From: an uncultured Clostridia bacterium
Lineage (GTDB): Bacteria; Bacillota; Clostridia; Christensenellales; Borkfalkiaceae
DNA: 64,000 nt
Assembly: GCA_947598205.1 (NCBI GenBank)
Contig: CANQFB010000001.1
Span: 142,132 to 206,131, forward strand
Direction: 5' to 3'
Part shown: positions 1 to 7,593 of the stretch, piece by piece
How positions within the stretch are numbered: position 1 is the stretch's first letter
Layout: the number at the start of each line of letters is the position of its first letter
Made by a program: the position numbers and the translations under genes
Notes under the pieces: model-generated
Seen by the model: the letters and a program-made list of their open reading frames with translations, nothing else
What the model was told of the DNA's origin: nothing
Database searches by the model: none

Positions 1-720
1 TTTGATCCCCGCCTTTGCAAGTTGCTTGTAATAATTGCCGGGGAGCGTCATCATGCACCCTATATCGTCGTAGACGACGCGAACTTCCACGCCCGCCTTT
101 GCCTTTTCTTTCAAGACATGGAGAATGGAATCCCAGAACTGCCCGCCCTCGATGATGAAGTATTCCATAAAGATAAACTTTTCGGCGCGTTTCAAGTCCT
201 TGATAAGCGCGGGGAACAGCTCGTCGCCGAGGGGGAAATATTTAATTGCCGTCCCGAAGTAAAGGCGGGACGAAGAGAGCTTTGTAAGAGAGACCGCCTG
301 CGAATATACGAGTTCGTCCTGCTCTTTTAAGGCGAGAAATTCCGCCGAATCGTCTTTTCCCGTTCTTTCCGATTTTGCCCGTTCCACGTTTTTTCGCTGT
401 TTGCGATTGAGCTTGCGGTCATAAAACATAAAGTAGAGCATAAACCCGATAATGGGAATGAGCAATACGAAGAACAGCCACGGGAGCTTATAATCGGGGT
501 TATCGTTCCGTGCGATGATGCTGATCGCAACACCCACTTGTGTTGCGACGACGGCAAAATAGAAGTAGGGAACATAGATCGTGATAAGGCTGAGTACCGC
601 GATCACGGCGGCGATTTCAAAGAAGATAAGGAGAATATTCAAGATATAACGGAGAGGAATGTACGATACGACTCTCTCCTTTTTTACTCCGTTCTCCATG
701 ACTTCAATCGTCTTTTTCAT
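1..720 (-). CDS. cls: Cardiolipin synthase, N-terminal part (runs off the left edge)
   Basis: The minus strand from the ATG at 718-720 stays open to the window edge (240 residues seen). A charged N-terminus is followed by two or three hydrophobic segments (about residues 24-70 and 81-100) and the PLDc_N motif NPDYKLPW (74-81). The start of the first phospholipase-D-like domain follows (EYFIIEGGQFWDSIL, about 185-199). Family members join two phosphatidylglycerols, or a related pair, into cardiolipin at the membrane. The HKD catalytic motifs would lie beyond the edge and cannot be checked. A Shine-Dalgarno GGGAGAG sits before the ATG. It follows the condensation-domain gene on the same strand with a hairpin between them. 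Confidence 0.85.
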   Translation of the reverse strand, partial: MKKTIEVMENGVKKERVVSYIPLRYILNILLIFFEIAAVIAVLSLITIYVPYFYFAVVATQVGVAISIIARNDNPDYKLPWLFFVLLIPIIGFMLYFMFYDRKLNRKQRKNVERAKSERTGKDDSAEFLALKEQDELVYSQAVSLTKLSSSRLYFGTAIKYFPLGDELFPALIKDLKRAEKFIFMEYFIIEGGQFWDSILHVLKEKAKAGVEVRVVYDDIGCMMTLPGNYYKQLAKAGIK

Positions 721-740
721 TTGAACTCTCCCATAAAATC

Positions 741-765
741 AGCCGCCGCCCGCAGGCGGCGGAAA
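741..765 (-). terminator. GC-rich hairpin between condensation gene and cls
   Basis: An 8-bp stem CCGCCGCC/GGCGGCGG with a 4-base loop (743-762). On the minus strand it is followed by a weak run, CTGATTTTATG. It lies just after the stop of the condensation-domain gene and before cls. Read-through into cls is likely because no promoter is visible between them. Confidence 0.5.
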
Positions 766-777
766 TATCCTTTACGA

Positions 778-1985
778 CTATTTGCCGAAATTCTCGATTT
801 CACTTTGAATAGCGTCCATGAGTGCCGAAACTTTTTTACATTCGCTCTCGCCGCAAAAAACGATGCTCGAAATCGTCGTTGCGCCCTTGAAAGAGGAAAC
901 GGCGAGCTGAAAGTGAGGGGCTTTGTGCAGTCCGCTGTAACCTATGGCGTTTACGACTTTTGCACCGCCGAAGGAAAGTTTTTCTTCGTCGAGCTTGCCC
1001 AAGTTCGTAAAATCGGTATAGGCGCCTGTTTGCATTCCCCGTACAGTTTCAAAAATTTGTCAAGCGACAACTTTTCATATTTCGATTCAAGCAACATCGG
1101 GCCCAAAATGTCGTTTTTGGTTTTCTTTTGCTTGTTCATCGCGCGGCTCACTTTCATTAAACTTTGGGCGAATGTCTCATTCTTTTTCAGTTTCACGTTC
1201 AGATTGTAAGTCCCGCCAAGATTGGCGATCCCCGTCTCTTTGGTCGTATATTTGCGCAAGTTGACCATGCAGGGGAGATTGATTTTTCTCGTGGAACATA
1301 GTTTTTCGATCGCCCTTGCATAGGCGGTCAAGAATACGTCATTGAGCGTTGCCCCTTGCGCTTTGGCGGCGGTGTGAACTTTTGCCATCGTGTCTGCGGC
1401 GATTGCGCGCTCGTAAACGCCTTTTTGTTCGGGTTCGATCTTGCCGTAAACAGGCTTATTTTTATAGCCGCCTATCATGGAAAACAGCATTTTCAGCATA
1501 GAAAGCGGGTTCGATTTTACGCCGCTTGCAACTGAGGAAAATTCCCTGTTCATCAGCACGGACTGTTCTTTTGCATCTTTGCCGTCATAAAGTTCGCAGA
1601 GAAGATAGATCAGATTTTTGAAGCCGATCCCGTCGCAAACGAGATGGCTCACCGTAATGACGAGCAGATTTTTCGATAGTGTGAACTTGATGAGTTTCTC
1701 GTTCGTATCAAGCGATTCGGTCAAAAGATTCGCTTTCTCCGCCGTATCGTCGACCGTGACGAGATCATTTCCCACCAAAGTTTCCTGCTCTACAAAAACG
1801 TTTCTCGCGCTGTCGTAGCGGCACTTCAAAAGCGGGAACACCTCGATCAGGCGGTCGAGGGCGGAGATAAGTTTTTCCGCATCCAACGCGCCATCGAACT
1901 CAATCAACTCGTGAATGAACGGCTCGTTGTACTTCGTATTGATATACTGCATCAAATCGATCGCCTGCACTTTGTATTCTTTCAT
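778..1985 (-). pseudogene. Condensation-domain acyltransferase-like protein, frameshifted
   Basis: Starting at ATG 1985 (Shine-Dalgarno GGAGAAG), the frame reads as a condensation/alcohol-acetyltransferase-type protein with the active-site HxxxDG signature as HLVCDG. This fold transfers acyl or aminoacyl groups in lipid and secondary metabolism. Near 1051-1058, inside an A5T3 homopolymer on the plus strand, the reading frame is lost: the first frame continues as unrelated residues to 951. The neighbouring frame carries the sensible C-terminus (from KIFETVRGMQTGAYTDFTNL through to IENFGK) ending at 778. Joined, the product would be about 400 residues, the usual family size. Either a one-base assembly error or a young pseudogene. 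An operator-like element precedes it. Confidence 0.75.
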
Positions 1986-2029
1986 AAGATCTTCTCCTTT
2001 TTATGAGTATATTATAAATGCTTTCCTAT

Positions 2030-2069
2030 CCGAAACACCACAACATAAATTCGCATAAGTGTCGGTTTC
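2030..2069 (-). promoter_or_regulatory. 40-bp operator-like element, copy A
   Basis: On the plus strand it begins CCGAAACACCACAACA and ends GTGTCGGTTTC. It matches copy B at 3379-3418 in 33 of 40 positions by direct comparison. GAAAC at one end and GTTTC at the other give an imperfect dyad. A TATAAT (minus strand) lies between this element and the start at 1985, so it is placed to control the condensation-domain gene. The divergent TetR gene at copy B suggests TetR is the binder; this is inference. Confidence 0.6.
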
Positions 2070-2102
2070 AAAAAAAATTCCGCCGCCCATAGGACGGCGG
2101 AA
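2069..2102 (-). terminator. Intrinsic terminator of the acetyltransferase operon
   Basis: Stem TTCCGCCG/CGGCGGAA with a 9-base loop (2078-2102) followed on the minus strand by a run of eight to nine T. It directly follows the acetyltransferase stop. Confidence 0.85.
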
Positions 2103-2113
2103 CACAAATACTT

Positions 2114-2677
2114 TTATTTTTTCCGAACAGGAATTTCCTTTACGATGCGGCAGGGATTTCCGACGGCGACGACGTTTGCGGGAATATCTTTCGTGACGAC
2201 CGAACCTGCGCCGATCACGGCGTTGTCTCCGATCGTCACGCCCGGCAATACGGTCACGTTTGCGCCCAGCCAAACGTTGCTACCGATTTTGATGGGCTTG
2301 TCGTTGAATACGCCTTTCAGGCGCTCGTCCGGGTCGATCGAATGGTTGGTGCAAATGAGTTTGCAACCGGGACCGATCAAGGCGCAATGCCCGATGTCGA
2401 TGATATTCGTATCGAGGAAGGTGCAGTCGTAATTGATCATCGCCATTCCGTGAAAACGGATATTCTTGCCGAAACTGCAACGGAATCCGTCCTCGATAAA
2501 GACGTATTGGTTATATCCCGTCACAAGCTCTTTGATGATCTCCGTCCTCTTGGGATCGGACGGTTTGAGAAAGTGAAGCTCGTGGAGCATATCCTTGACT
2601 TTGCTTTGAAAGAGGAATACTTCTTTGTCCCTGCGGTCGAACTGCTCGCCCGAAAGTGCTTTTTCAAGTTCGGTCAT
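2114..2677 (-). CDS. Sugar O-acetyltransferase (maltose/galactoside acetyltransferase family)
   Basis: 187 residues, the usual family length. The N-terminal helical Mac region (LHELHFLKPSDPKRTEIIKE, about 33-52) precedes a left-handed beta-helix of hexapeptide repeats (IGPGCKLICTNHSIDP, IGSNVWLGANVTVLPGVTIG, IGAGSVVTKDIP). The catalytic-type histidine lies in TNHSIDP, and the C-terminal loop GNPCRIV is typical. These cytosolic trimers move acetyl from acetyl-CoA to a sugar hydroxyl; the acceptor cannot be read from sequence. The start lies 4 bases after the upstream stop with a GGAGGAAT ribosome site, so the two genes form an operon under operator copy B. Confidence 0.85.
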   Translation of the reverse strand: MTELEKALSGEQFDRRDKEVFLFQSKVKDMLHELHFLKPSDPKRTEIIKELVTGYNQYVFIEDGFRCSFGKNIRFHGMAMINYDCTFLDTNIIDIGHCALIGPGCKLICTNHSIDPDERLKGVFNDKPIKIGSNVWLGANVTVLPGVTIGDNAVIGAGSVVTKDIPANVVAVGNPCRIVKEIPVRKK

Positions 2678-2681
2678 GGCG

Positions 2682-3329
2682 TTATTCCTCCACGATTTGG
2701 ACGGCGTACTTTTCGTCCAAGCCCCGCTCCTTCAAAAAGGCGTTGAACTCTGCGGCAAGTTGTTCTGCGGAGTATTCGGCGGGTTTTGCGCCGGGGGTTA
2801 CGCTGTGCGCACGGATGCTTGCTTGCGTCTTTGCGTGAAGCTCGTCGAGCTTTTTTGCGGTGTCCGCATTGGCGTTCTTCGCGCCCTTCTTGATGTTTTC
2901 GATGACGAGGCGGCACTTCGCCTTAAAGCCTTTGGTGTGCAAAAATTCTTTGAACTCCTTGTTTTCCTCGGAATTTTTCACGGCTTCGATGTTCGCCTTG
3001 TCCTGTTCCTTTTGACGGCGGGTATTTTCGCCCATTTGCTCGAACGCCACCTTGAATTTTGCGACGATGCCTTTGGTATGGCAAAATTCCTCGAATTGCT
3101 TTGTGATCTCTTCCTGACTGACTGCATAGTTTGCATTGTAGTTTTCCATGTTCTTTCTCCTTATTTCTATAAATTTTTTATTTTTTTCGGAATGTTTTAA
3201 GAGAATTCCGAATTGCTCTTCATAGGTCTTTGCCGAAAGGAATTCGCGAAGATCGTCTGGCGTGAGCGCAGGATCATCATCGGATCCCGCTTCCGCCGTC
3301 AACTTTATGATTTTGATTTTCTTTGCCAT
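2682..3329 (-). CDS. Lysine-rich protein of unknown function with three related segments
   Basis: 215 residues from the ATG at 3329, chosen because GGAGGAGA lies 9 bases upstream; an in-frame ATG further up overlaps that ribosome site. I do not recognise a family. The protein is soluble, helical and rich in Lys and Glu. It contains three related stretches: FEEFCHTKGIVAKFKVAFEQ, FKEFLHTKGFKAKCRLVIEN and a weaker FNAFLKERGLDEKYAV near the C-terminus. No signal peptide or membrane segment. It is the first gene of a two-gene operon with the acetyltransferase, downstream of operator copy B and divergent from the TetR gene. Confidence 0.7.
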   Translation of the reverse strand: MAKKIKIIKLTAEAGSDDDPALTPDDLREFLSAKTYEEQFGILLKHSEKNKKFIEIRRKNMENYNANYAVSQEEITKQFEEFCHTKGIVAKFKVAFEQMGENTRRQKEQDKANIEAVKNSEENKEFKEFLHTKGFKAKCRLVIENIKKGAKNANADTAKKLDELHAKTQASIRAHSVTPGAKPAEYSAEQLAAEFNAFLKERGLDEKYAVQIVEE

Positions 3330-3378
3330 TTTGCCATATCTCCTCCGCATTCTCGATAAAATTTTAACGCCGTTTTTT

Positions 3379-3418
3379 CCAAAACACCACAACACAAATC
3401 CCGAAAAGTGTTGGTTTC
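3379..3418. promoter_or_regulatory. 40-bp operator-like element, copy B
   Basis: On the plus strand it begins CCAAAACACCACAACA and ends GTGTTGGTTTC, matching copy A at 33 of 40 positions. An inner pair AACAC/GTGTT adds to the dyad. It lies in the divergent region between the lysine-rich protein operon (minus) and the TetR gene (plus), the usual place for a TetR-family operator. Confidence 0.65.
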
Positions 3419-3463
3419 TGAAAAGTTTTTCGGAAAGAAAAAGACGAAGTACATTTTTTATAG

Positions 3464-3492
3464 TTGTTTTTCGCAGAAGAGTTTGATATAAT
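3464..3492 (+). promoter_or_regulatory. Promoter of the TetR gene
   Basis: TTGTTT, 17-base spacer, TATAAT; the ribosome site AGGAGG and the ATG at 3511 follow closely. Confidence 0.75.
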
Positions 3493-3510
3493 ACGAATCA
3501 GGAGGCAACA

Positions 3511-4107
3511 ATGAACAAGTCCGAAGCCAAATTCCATAACACCGCCGTGAAAATGGACGACGCACTCGTCGTCCTTCTCGAACAAAAAGAGTTTTCCGAT
3601 ATTTCCATTATGGATATATGCGAAAAGGCGGGCGTCAACCGCTCCACCTTCTATGCGCATTATGAAAATTTATACGACCTCTTAAAGGAAACGCAGGAGC
3701 GCGCTGTGTTGGAATTTTTCGTGTCGTTCGGCGCCTCCTTCGGTGCGGCGGACTTCTCCAAAATGACGGCGGACGAACTCATTTTCATTTCGCCGCAATA
3801 CCTTGTGCCGTACCTTACCTTTGTCAAAAAGAACAGGCGGCTATACGAGGTCTACAATAATTCGGGGGCATTCCAGATCGGGGAAATGGATAAACAGCTC
3901 ATTGAAAACATCTTTGTCCCGATTTATGCAAAAAACGGCGTGACGGACAAAAAAATCGTGGAATATATGTCGCATTACTTCATCAGCGGCGTGACCGCAA
4001 TCACGATGGAGTGGGTAAAGCGCGGTTGTGAGGACGATATTCTGTTCATCTGCGAAGTGATCGCTATTTGCGTAAGGCCGTATGCGAAGAGCGGAGGCGG
4101 TATCTGA
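3511..4107 (+). CDS. TetR/AcrR-family transcriptional regulator
   Basis: 198 residues with the N-terminal helix-turn-helix typical of TetR (SIMDICEKAGVNRSTFYAHY, about 31-50). The C-terminal part is a divergent ligand-binding and dimerisation domain. These proteins repress by binding palindromic operators and release them on ligand binding. It is divergent from the lysine-rich protein/acetyltransferase operon and overlooks operator copy B. The same element recurs before the condensation-domain gene, so all three minus-strand genes are its likely targets. The ligand cannot be predicted; acyl-chemistry targets suggest a lipid or cell-envelope signal (inference). Confidence 0.85.
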   Translation: MNKSEAKFHNTAVKMDDALVVLLEQKEFSDISIMDICEKAGVNRSTFYAHYENLYDLLKETQERAVLEFFVSFGASFGAADFSKMTADELIFISPQYLVPYLTFVKKNRRLYEVYNNSGAFQIGEMDKQLIENIFVPIYAKNGVTDKKIVEYMSHYFISGVTAITMEWVKRGCEDDILFICEVIAICVRPYAKSGGGI

Positions 4108-4133
4108 ATTTTTGGGCGGGGAGTGTTTTTGCA

Positions 4134-4838
4134 ATGAAAAGCGGCAAAGAAGGGAAATTCAAGAGGGAAATAGACAGGGTCATGCACGACTATGCGCACA
4201 GGACCTTTCTTTCCTCTTCCCTCTCCATGGTGGCGACCGCCGTGTTCGGGAGCTACAATCTCTATTTAGGATTTGCCTACCATGCGGCTTGGAACTTTGG
4301 CATCGCCGTCTACTTTTTACTCCTTTGTATCTTGCGGGGATATGTCCTCTTTTCGGAAAGAAAGCTGTATAAGCGTTGCCCCTCCGAAGAGGAAAAGGAG
4401 GGGAAAAAGAAAAAGCTCTACCTTGTGCAGAGCTTCTTTCTCCTCGTTATCGATATCGCCCTCATCGCGCCCGTCTCCCTCATGGTCATGCAAAGGCGGG
4501 AGATCGGATATACAGCGATTCCTGCGATCACGACGGCGGCTTATACGACGTATAAAGTTATTTTGTCCACTATGAACTTCATCAAGAATAAGCGGCAAAG
4601 TGATTTGAGCGTAAGGATTTTGAAGAATGTCTCCTTTGTGGACGCGCTCGTCTCCGTCTTGACCCTACAATATATCCTTGTCATGACGTTCGGCGACGGG
4701 ATCGGGGGAGGCATGCTCTTTTTGTGCGCGACAACGACCTTCATTTTGTGGGGGATCATCGTCGCAGTCTCCGTATTCGCCCTCGTCAGCGCGGTTCGGC
4801 TAAGGGGGCAATCTCCCGCAGACGACGGCAAAAGATAG
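4134..4838 (+). CDS. Integral membrane protein of unknown function
   Basis: 234 residues from the ATG at 4134, preceded by GGGGAG 10 bases upstream; an in-frame ATG at 4068 lies inside the TetR gene and has no ribosome site. After a basic N-terminus there are about five to six hydrophobic helices, roughly residues 30-75, 102-125, 130-155, 175-195 and 200-225, with a Glu/Lys-rich loop around 85-100. No family recognised. It follows the TetR gene by 26 bases and probably shares its transcript. Confidence 0.7.
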   Translation: MKSGKEGKFKREIDRVMHDYAHRTFLSSSLSMVATAVFGSYNLYLGFAYHAAWNFGIAVYFLLLCILRGYVLFSERKLYKRCPSEEEKEGKKKKLYLVQSFFLLVIDIALIAPVSLMVMQRREIGYTAIPAITTAAYTTYKVILSTMNFIKNKRQSDLSVRILKNVSFVDALVSVLTLQYILVMTFGDGIGGGMLFLCATTTFILWGIIVAVSVFALVSAVRLRGQSPADDGKR

Positions 4839-4928
4839 CCTTCCCGATTATTTTTGCAATTTATCGTAATTTGTGTGTCATTCCCGTTTGTTTTGTGTTA
4901 TAATACATATGGTAGAAAAGAAGAGGCA

Positions 4929-5756
4929 ATGAAGACTTTATATGTGACCGATCTGGACGGCACGCTTCTCACAAGGGAGGAGCGCGTCTCGCCCTACAGT
5001 ATCGAGAAACTCAACGGTCTTGTTGAGCGGGGGATGCTCCTCACGTTTGCCACGGCGCGCTCGGCGCAGAGCGCACAGGGGGCAGTGCGGGGGCTTCATA
5101 TCAACGCGCCCGCGATCCTCTATAACGGCGGTCTCATTTATAATTACGGCACGAAGGAAACGCTCTTCCACTGCACCTTTGAAGAGGAGCAGAAGTGGTA
5201 TGTGTTCTCCGTTTTGCGGGAGCGCAGGATCGCCTTTATCGTCTTCGGCGCATGGGAGGGGAGGGAACGCCTCGCTTGGTACACGGGCTTGGAGACGGCG
5301 GGCATCCACCGTTATCTCTTCAGAAGAAGGGGGGACGAACGCCTTTCCCCCGCAGATACCGTGGAGGACCTTCTCAAGGGGCATGTCTTCTATTTCAAGT
5401 GCATCGGCCCGCGCGAACAGCTCGAAGAGGCGTGGAATATCTTAAAGTACGATAGCCGTTTCATCTGTATCTTCCACCCCGAGACCTATTCGAGCGACTT
5501 TTGGATGGAGATCTCTCCCCGCGCGGCGACGAAGGCTTCGGGCGTGCAGTTTCTGCGTTCCCGCCTCGGATGCGACCGCGTGGTCTGCTTCGGCGACACT
5601 TCCAACGATTCCGATATGTTCGATATATGCGAAGAGAAATACGCCGTGAAAAACGCCGACGATTGGCTCAAAGCGAAGGCGACGGGCGTGATCGGATACA
5701 GCGAGGAAGACGGCGTCGCCAAATGGCTTTGCGAACATTTCCGCCCCGTCACATAA
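4929..5756 (+). CDS. Cof-type HAD-superfamily phosphatase
   Basis: 275 residues, usual for the Cof/YwpJ group. Motif I DLDGT (8-12) supplies the nucleophile and acid aspartates, and motif IV is GDTSNDSDMF near residue 220, with a C2-type cap domain between. Such enzymes hydrolyse sugar phosphates, FMN or similar small phosphates; the substrate is not readable here. The start at 4929 was chosen because the frame upstream runs through a promoter TATAAT (4899-4904) and because MKTLYVTDLDGT is the canonical family start. The 3' end overlaps the convergent small membrane gene by 8 bases. Confidence 0.85.
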   Translation: MKTLYVTDLDGTLLTREERVSPYSIEKLNGLVERGMLLTFATARSAQSAQGAVRGLHINAPAILYNGGLIYNYGTKETLFHCTFEEEQKWYVFSVLRERRIAFIVFGAWEGRERLAWYTGLETAGIHRYLFRRRGDERLSPADTVEDLLKGHVFYFKCIGPREQLEEAWNILKYDSRFICIFHPETYSSDFWMEISPRAATKASGVQFLRSRLGCDRVVCFGDTSNDSDMFDICEEKYAVKNADDWLKAKATGVIGYSEEDGVAKWLCEHFRPVT

Positions 5757-6039
5757 AGAGATAGATGGAGCGGAAGCCCAAAAAGAAGCAATACACGTTG
5801 AGCACGGCGATCACGGGAAGGAAGATCATGAGCGTCATGCTGTTTAAGCGGTAGCGCATGGCGAGGAGGGTGGCGAAGATGCTCACAGCTCCCCCCAAAA
5901 GGGCGGTGAGGACGAGTTTTCCGTCGCCCGCGCGCGAATCTCCCGTCTCATCGCCGTCGCGGAGCGCCTTGATGTAGCGGATACCGTAGAAGTTCACCGC
6001 GAGGATATATACCGAAAAGAGGATATACAAAAAGATCAT
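5749..6039 (-). CDS. Small membrane protein, DUF1294-like
   Basis: 96 residues with three to four hydrophobic segments: 1-24, 42-62 and 69-95. The pattern of a short N-terminal helix, a basic cytosolic stretch, then LLGGAVSIFATLLAMRYR and a last helix resembles DUF1294 membrane proteins. The function of that family is unknown. No strong ribosome site precedes the ATG at 6039, which lies beside a hairpin at 6042-6060. The gene is convergent with the HAD phosphatase and overlaps its end. Confidence 0.6.
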   Translation of the reverse strand: MIFLYILFSVYILAVNFYGIRYIKALRDGDETGDSRAGDGKLVLTALLGGAVSIFATLLAMRYRLNSMTLMIFLPVIAVLNVYCFFLGFRSIYLFM

Positions 6040-6041
6040 AT

Positions 6042-6066
6042 AACGGCAGTATGTGCCGTTTTCTTA
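6042..6066 (+). terminator. Possible terminator upstream of sdaA
   Basis: Stem AACGGCA/TGCCGTT with a 5-base loop, followed on the plus strand by TTCTT. It could end transcripts of the HAD gene that read through the convergent small membrane gene. The run of T is short. Confidence 0.45.
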
Positions 6067-6101
6067 AAATTCCCTCGTCGCTCGAATGAAGGAGGCAGTC
6101 A

Positions 6102-7310
6102 ATGGAATCTTTGAGAGAATTGTATAAGATCGGGAAGGGGCCTTCGAGCTCCCACACCATGGGGCCGATGCGCGCCGCACAGGATTTCTGCAGGAGATTT
6201 CCCCAAGCGGTGCGCTTTTCCGTTGTTTTATACGGTTCTCTTGCGCGGACGGGGAAGGGGCATCTCACCGACGTTGCCATTCTCGAGGGTTTTGCGCCCC
6301 GCCCCGCGGAGATCTTTTTCGACCTCGAAAAGAAGGACCTTCCCCACCCCAACACCCTCTTGATCACGGGGTTCGACGGGGAGGGGAAAGCGGTCGGCTC
6401 TTTGGAATATCTCTCCGTCGGCGGGGGGACTATCCGCGTCGCGGGAGAGCCCGAGGAGGAAAAGCTCGACGTCTATCCCTTCGCAAATTTCAGCGAGATC
6501 ATGGCCTATTGCAGGGAGAAGAACATCTCCCCCGAAGAAGTCGTATTTACCTTTGAAGACGCCTCTATCCGAGAATTTCTCACGGGGGTGTGGCATACGA
6601 TGCGCGCGACCGTGCGGCGGGGATTGAAGGCCTCGGGCGTGCTCCCCGGGCCGCTCGGTGTGGAGCGCAAGGCCAAGACGCTCTTCGAGACGGTGGAACG
6701 GGACGAAGAGCCCGAATCGCGCGAAAAGCGCATCATGTGTGCTTTCGCCTTTGCGACGGCGGAGGAAAACGCGGCGGGCGGAACGATCGTCACGGCTCCC
6801 ACATGCGGGGCGAGCGGCGTCCTTCCCGCTGTGCTCTACTATCTTTCGCATAAACACGGTTACACGGAAGAGCGCATCGTCGCGGCCCTCGCGGTCGCGG
6901 GGCTCATCGGTGTTACCGTCAAGCAGAATGCCTCCATAAGCGGCGCGGAAGCGGGTTGTCAGGCGGAGATCGGCACGGCGACGGCCATGGCCGCCGCGGC
7001 GGTGGGGAGGCTCTTCGACGCCTCGATGGCAGAGATCGAATATGCCGCGGAGATCGCCCTCGAACACCAGCTCGGCCTCACCTGCGATCCCGTCGGCGGC
7101 TTCGTGCAGATCCCCTGCATCGAGCGCAACGCCGTTGCGGGGCTTCGCGCCCTCTCCTCGGCCCAGCTTGCAAAGGTGCTTGCGGGCACGCGGAAGATCA
7201 CCTTCGATACCGTCGTAGAGACGATGTATTCGACGGGCAAGGATCTCTCTTCCCGCTACCGCGAGACGGCGGAAGGCGGCCTCGCCGCCATCTACAAAGG
7301 CTGCCATTGA
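6102..7310 (+). CDS. sdaA: L-serine dehydratase (single-chain, iron-sulfur)
   Basis: 402 residues joining the beta and alpha parts that are separate subunits in many Firmicutes. The N-terminal half begins with the substrate motif GPSSSHTMGP (13-22). The C-terminal half carries PTCGASGVLPAVLYY and the cysteines of GCQAEIG and CDPVGGFVQIPCIERN, which hold the [4Fe-4S] cluster that removes the hydroxyl. The enzyme converts L-serine to pyruvate and ammonia in the cytosol. A GAAGGAGGC ribosome site precedes ATG 6102. It stands alone. A dispersed repeat starts within five bases of its stop codon. Confidence 0.92.
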   Translation: MESLRELYKIGKGPSSSHTMGPMRAAQDFCRRFPQAVRFSVVLYGSLARTGKGHLTDVAILEGFAPRPAEIFFDLEKKDLPHPNTLLITGFDGEGKAVGSLEYLSVGGGTIRVAGEPEEEKLDVYPFANFSEIMAYCREKNISPEEVVFTFEDASIREFLTGVWHTMRATVRRGLKASGVLPGPLGVERKAKTLFETVERDEEPESREKRIMCAFAFATAEENAAGGTIVTAPTCGASGVLPAVLYYLSHKHGYTEERIVAALAVAGLIGVTVKQNASISGAEAGCQAEIGTATAMAAAAVGRLFDASMAEIEYAAEIALEHQLGLTCDPVGGFVQIPCIERNAVAGLRALSSAQLAKVLAGTRKITFDTVVETMYSTGKDLSSRYRETAEGGLAAIYKGCH

Positions 7311-7312
7311 GT

Positions 7313-7514
7313 ATCGAAAGGCTTCTCCCTTATGAAGGGAGAAGCTGTCACTTTAGTGACTGATGAGGGTTGGGCTTCCAATTACGTCATTCCGAGCGTA
7401 GTCGAGGAATCACATTATTATAATGCGGTGATGTTTCGACAAGCTCAACATGACGATTTTTGAATGCGGTGATGCTTCGGCACGTGCATACCGCGCGGTT
7501 CAGCATGACGAAAT
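7313..7514. repeat. Dispersed intergenic repeats at the 3' end of sdaA
   Basis: Two repeat types follow one another. The first (7313-7375) has GGCTTCTCCCTT paired with AAGGGAGAAGC and then CTGTCACTTTAGTGACTGAT. The second (7389-7514) reads TCATTCCGAGCGTAGTCGAG and continues through GCGGTGATGTTTCGACAAGC to CAGCATGACGAA. The second type is almost repeated in direct orientation at 9745-9868. No coding content is credible here. Confidence 0.8.
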
Positions 7515-7540
7515 TAGAAGCCCGCTTTCACAAAATCATA

Positions 7541-7581
7541 ACCGCCGAGGCGGACATGGTACTCACCTCGGCGGTCTTTCT
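7541..7581. terminator. Bidirectional terminator below the LRR lipoprotein
   Basis: Perfect 10-bp stem ACCGCCGAGG/CCTCGGCGGT (7541-7550, 7566-7575). T-rich sequence lies on both sides (CTTTCTATTCTTTC on plus, TATGATTTTG on minus). Confidence 0.75.
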
Positions 7582-7593
7582 ATTCTTTCGGCC

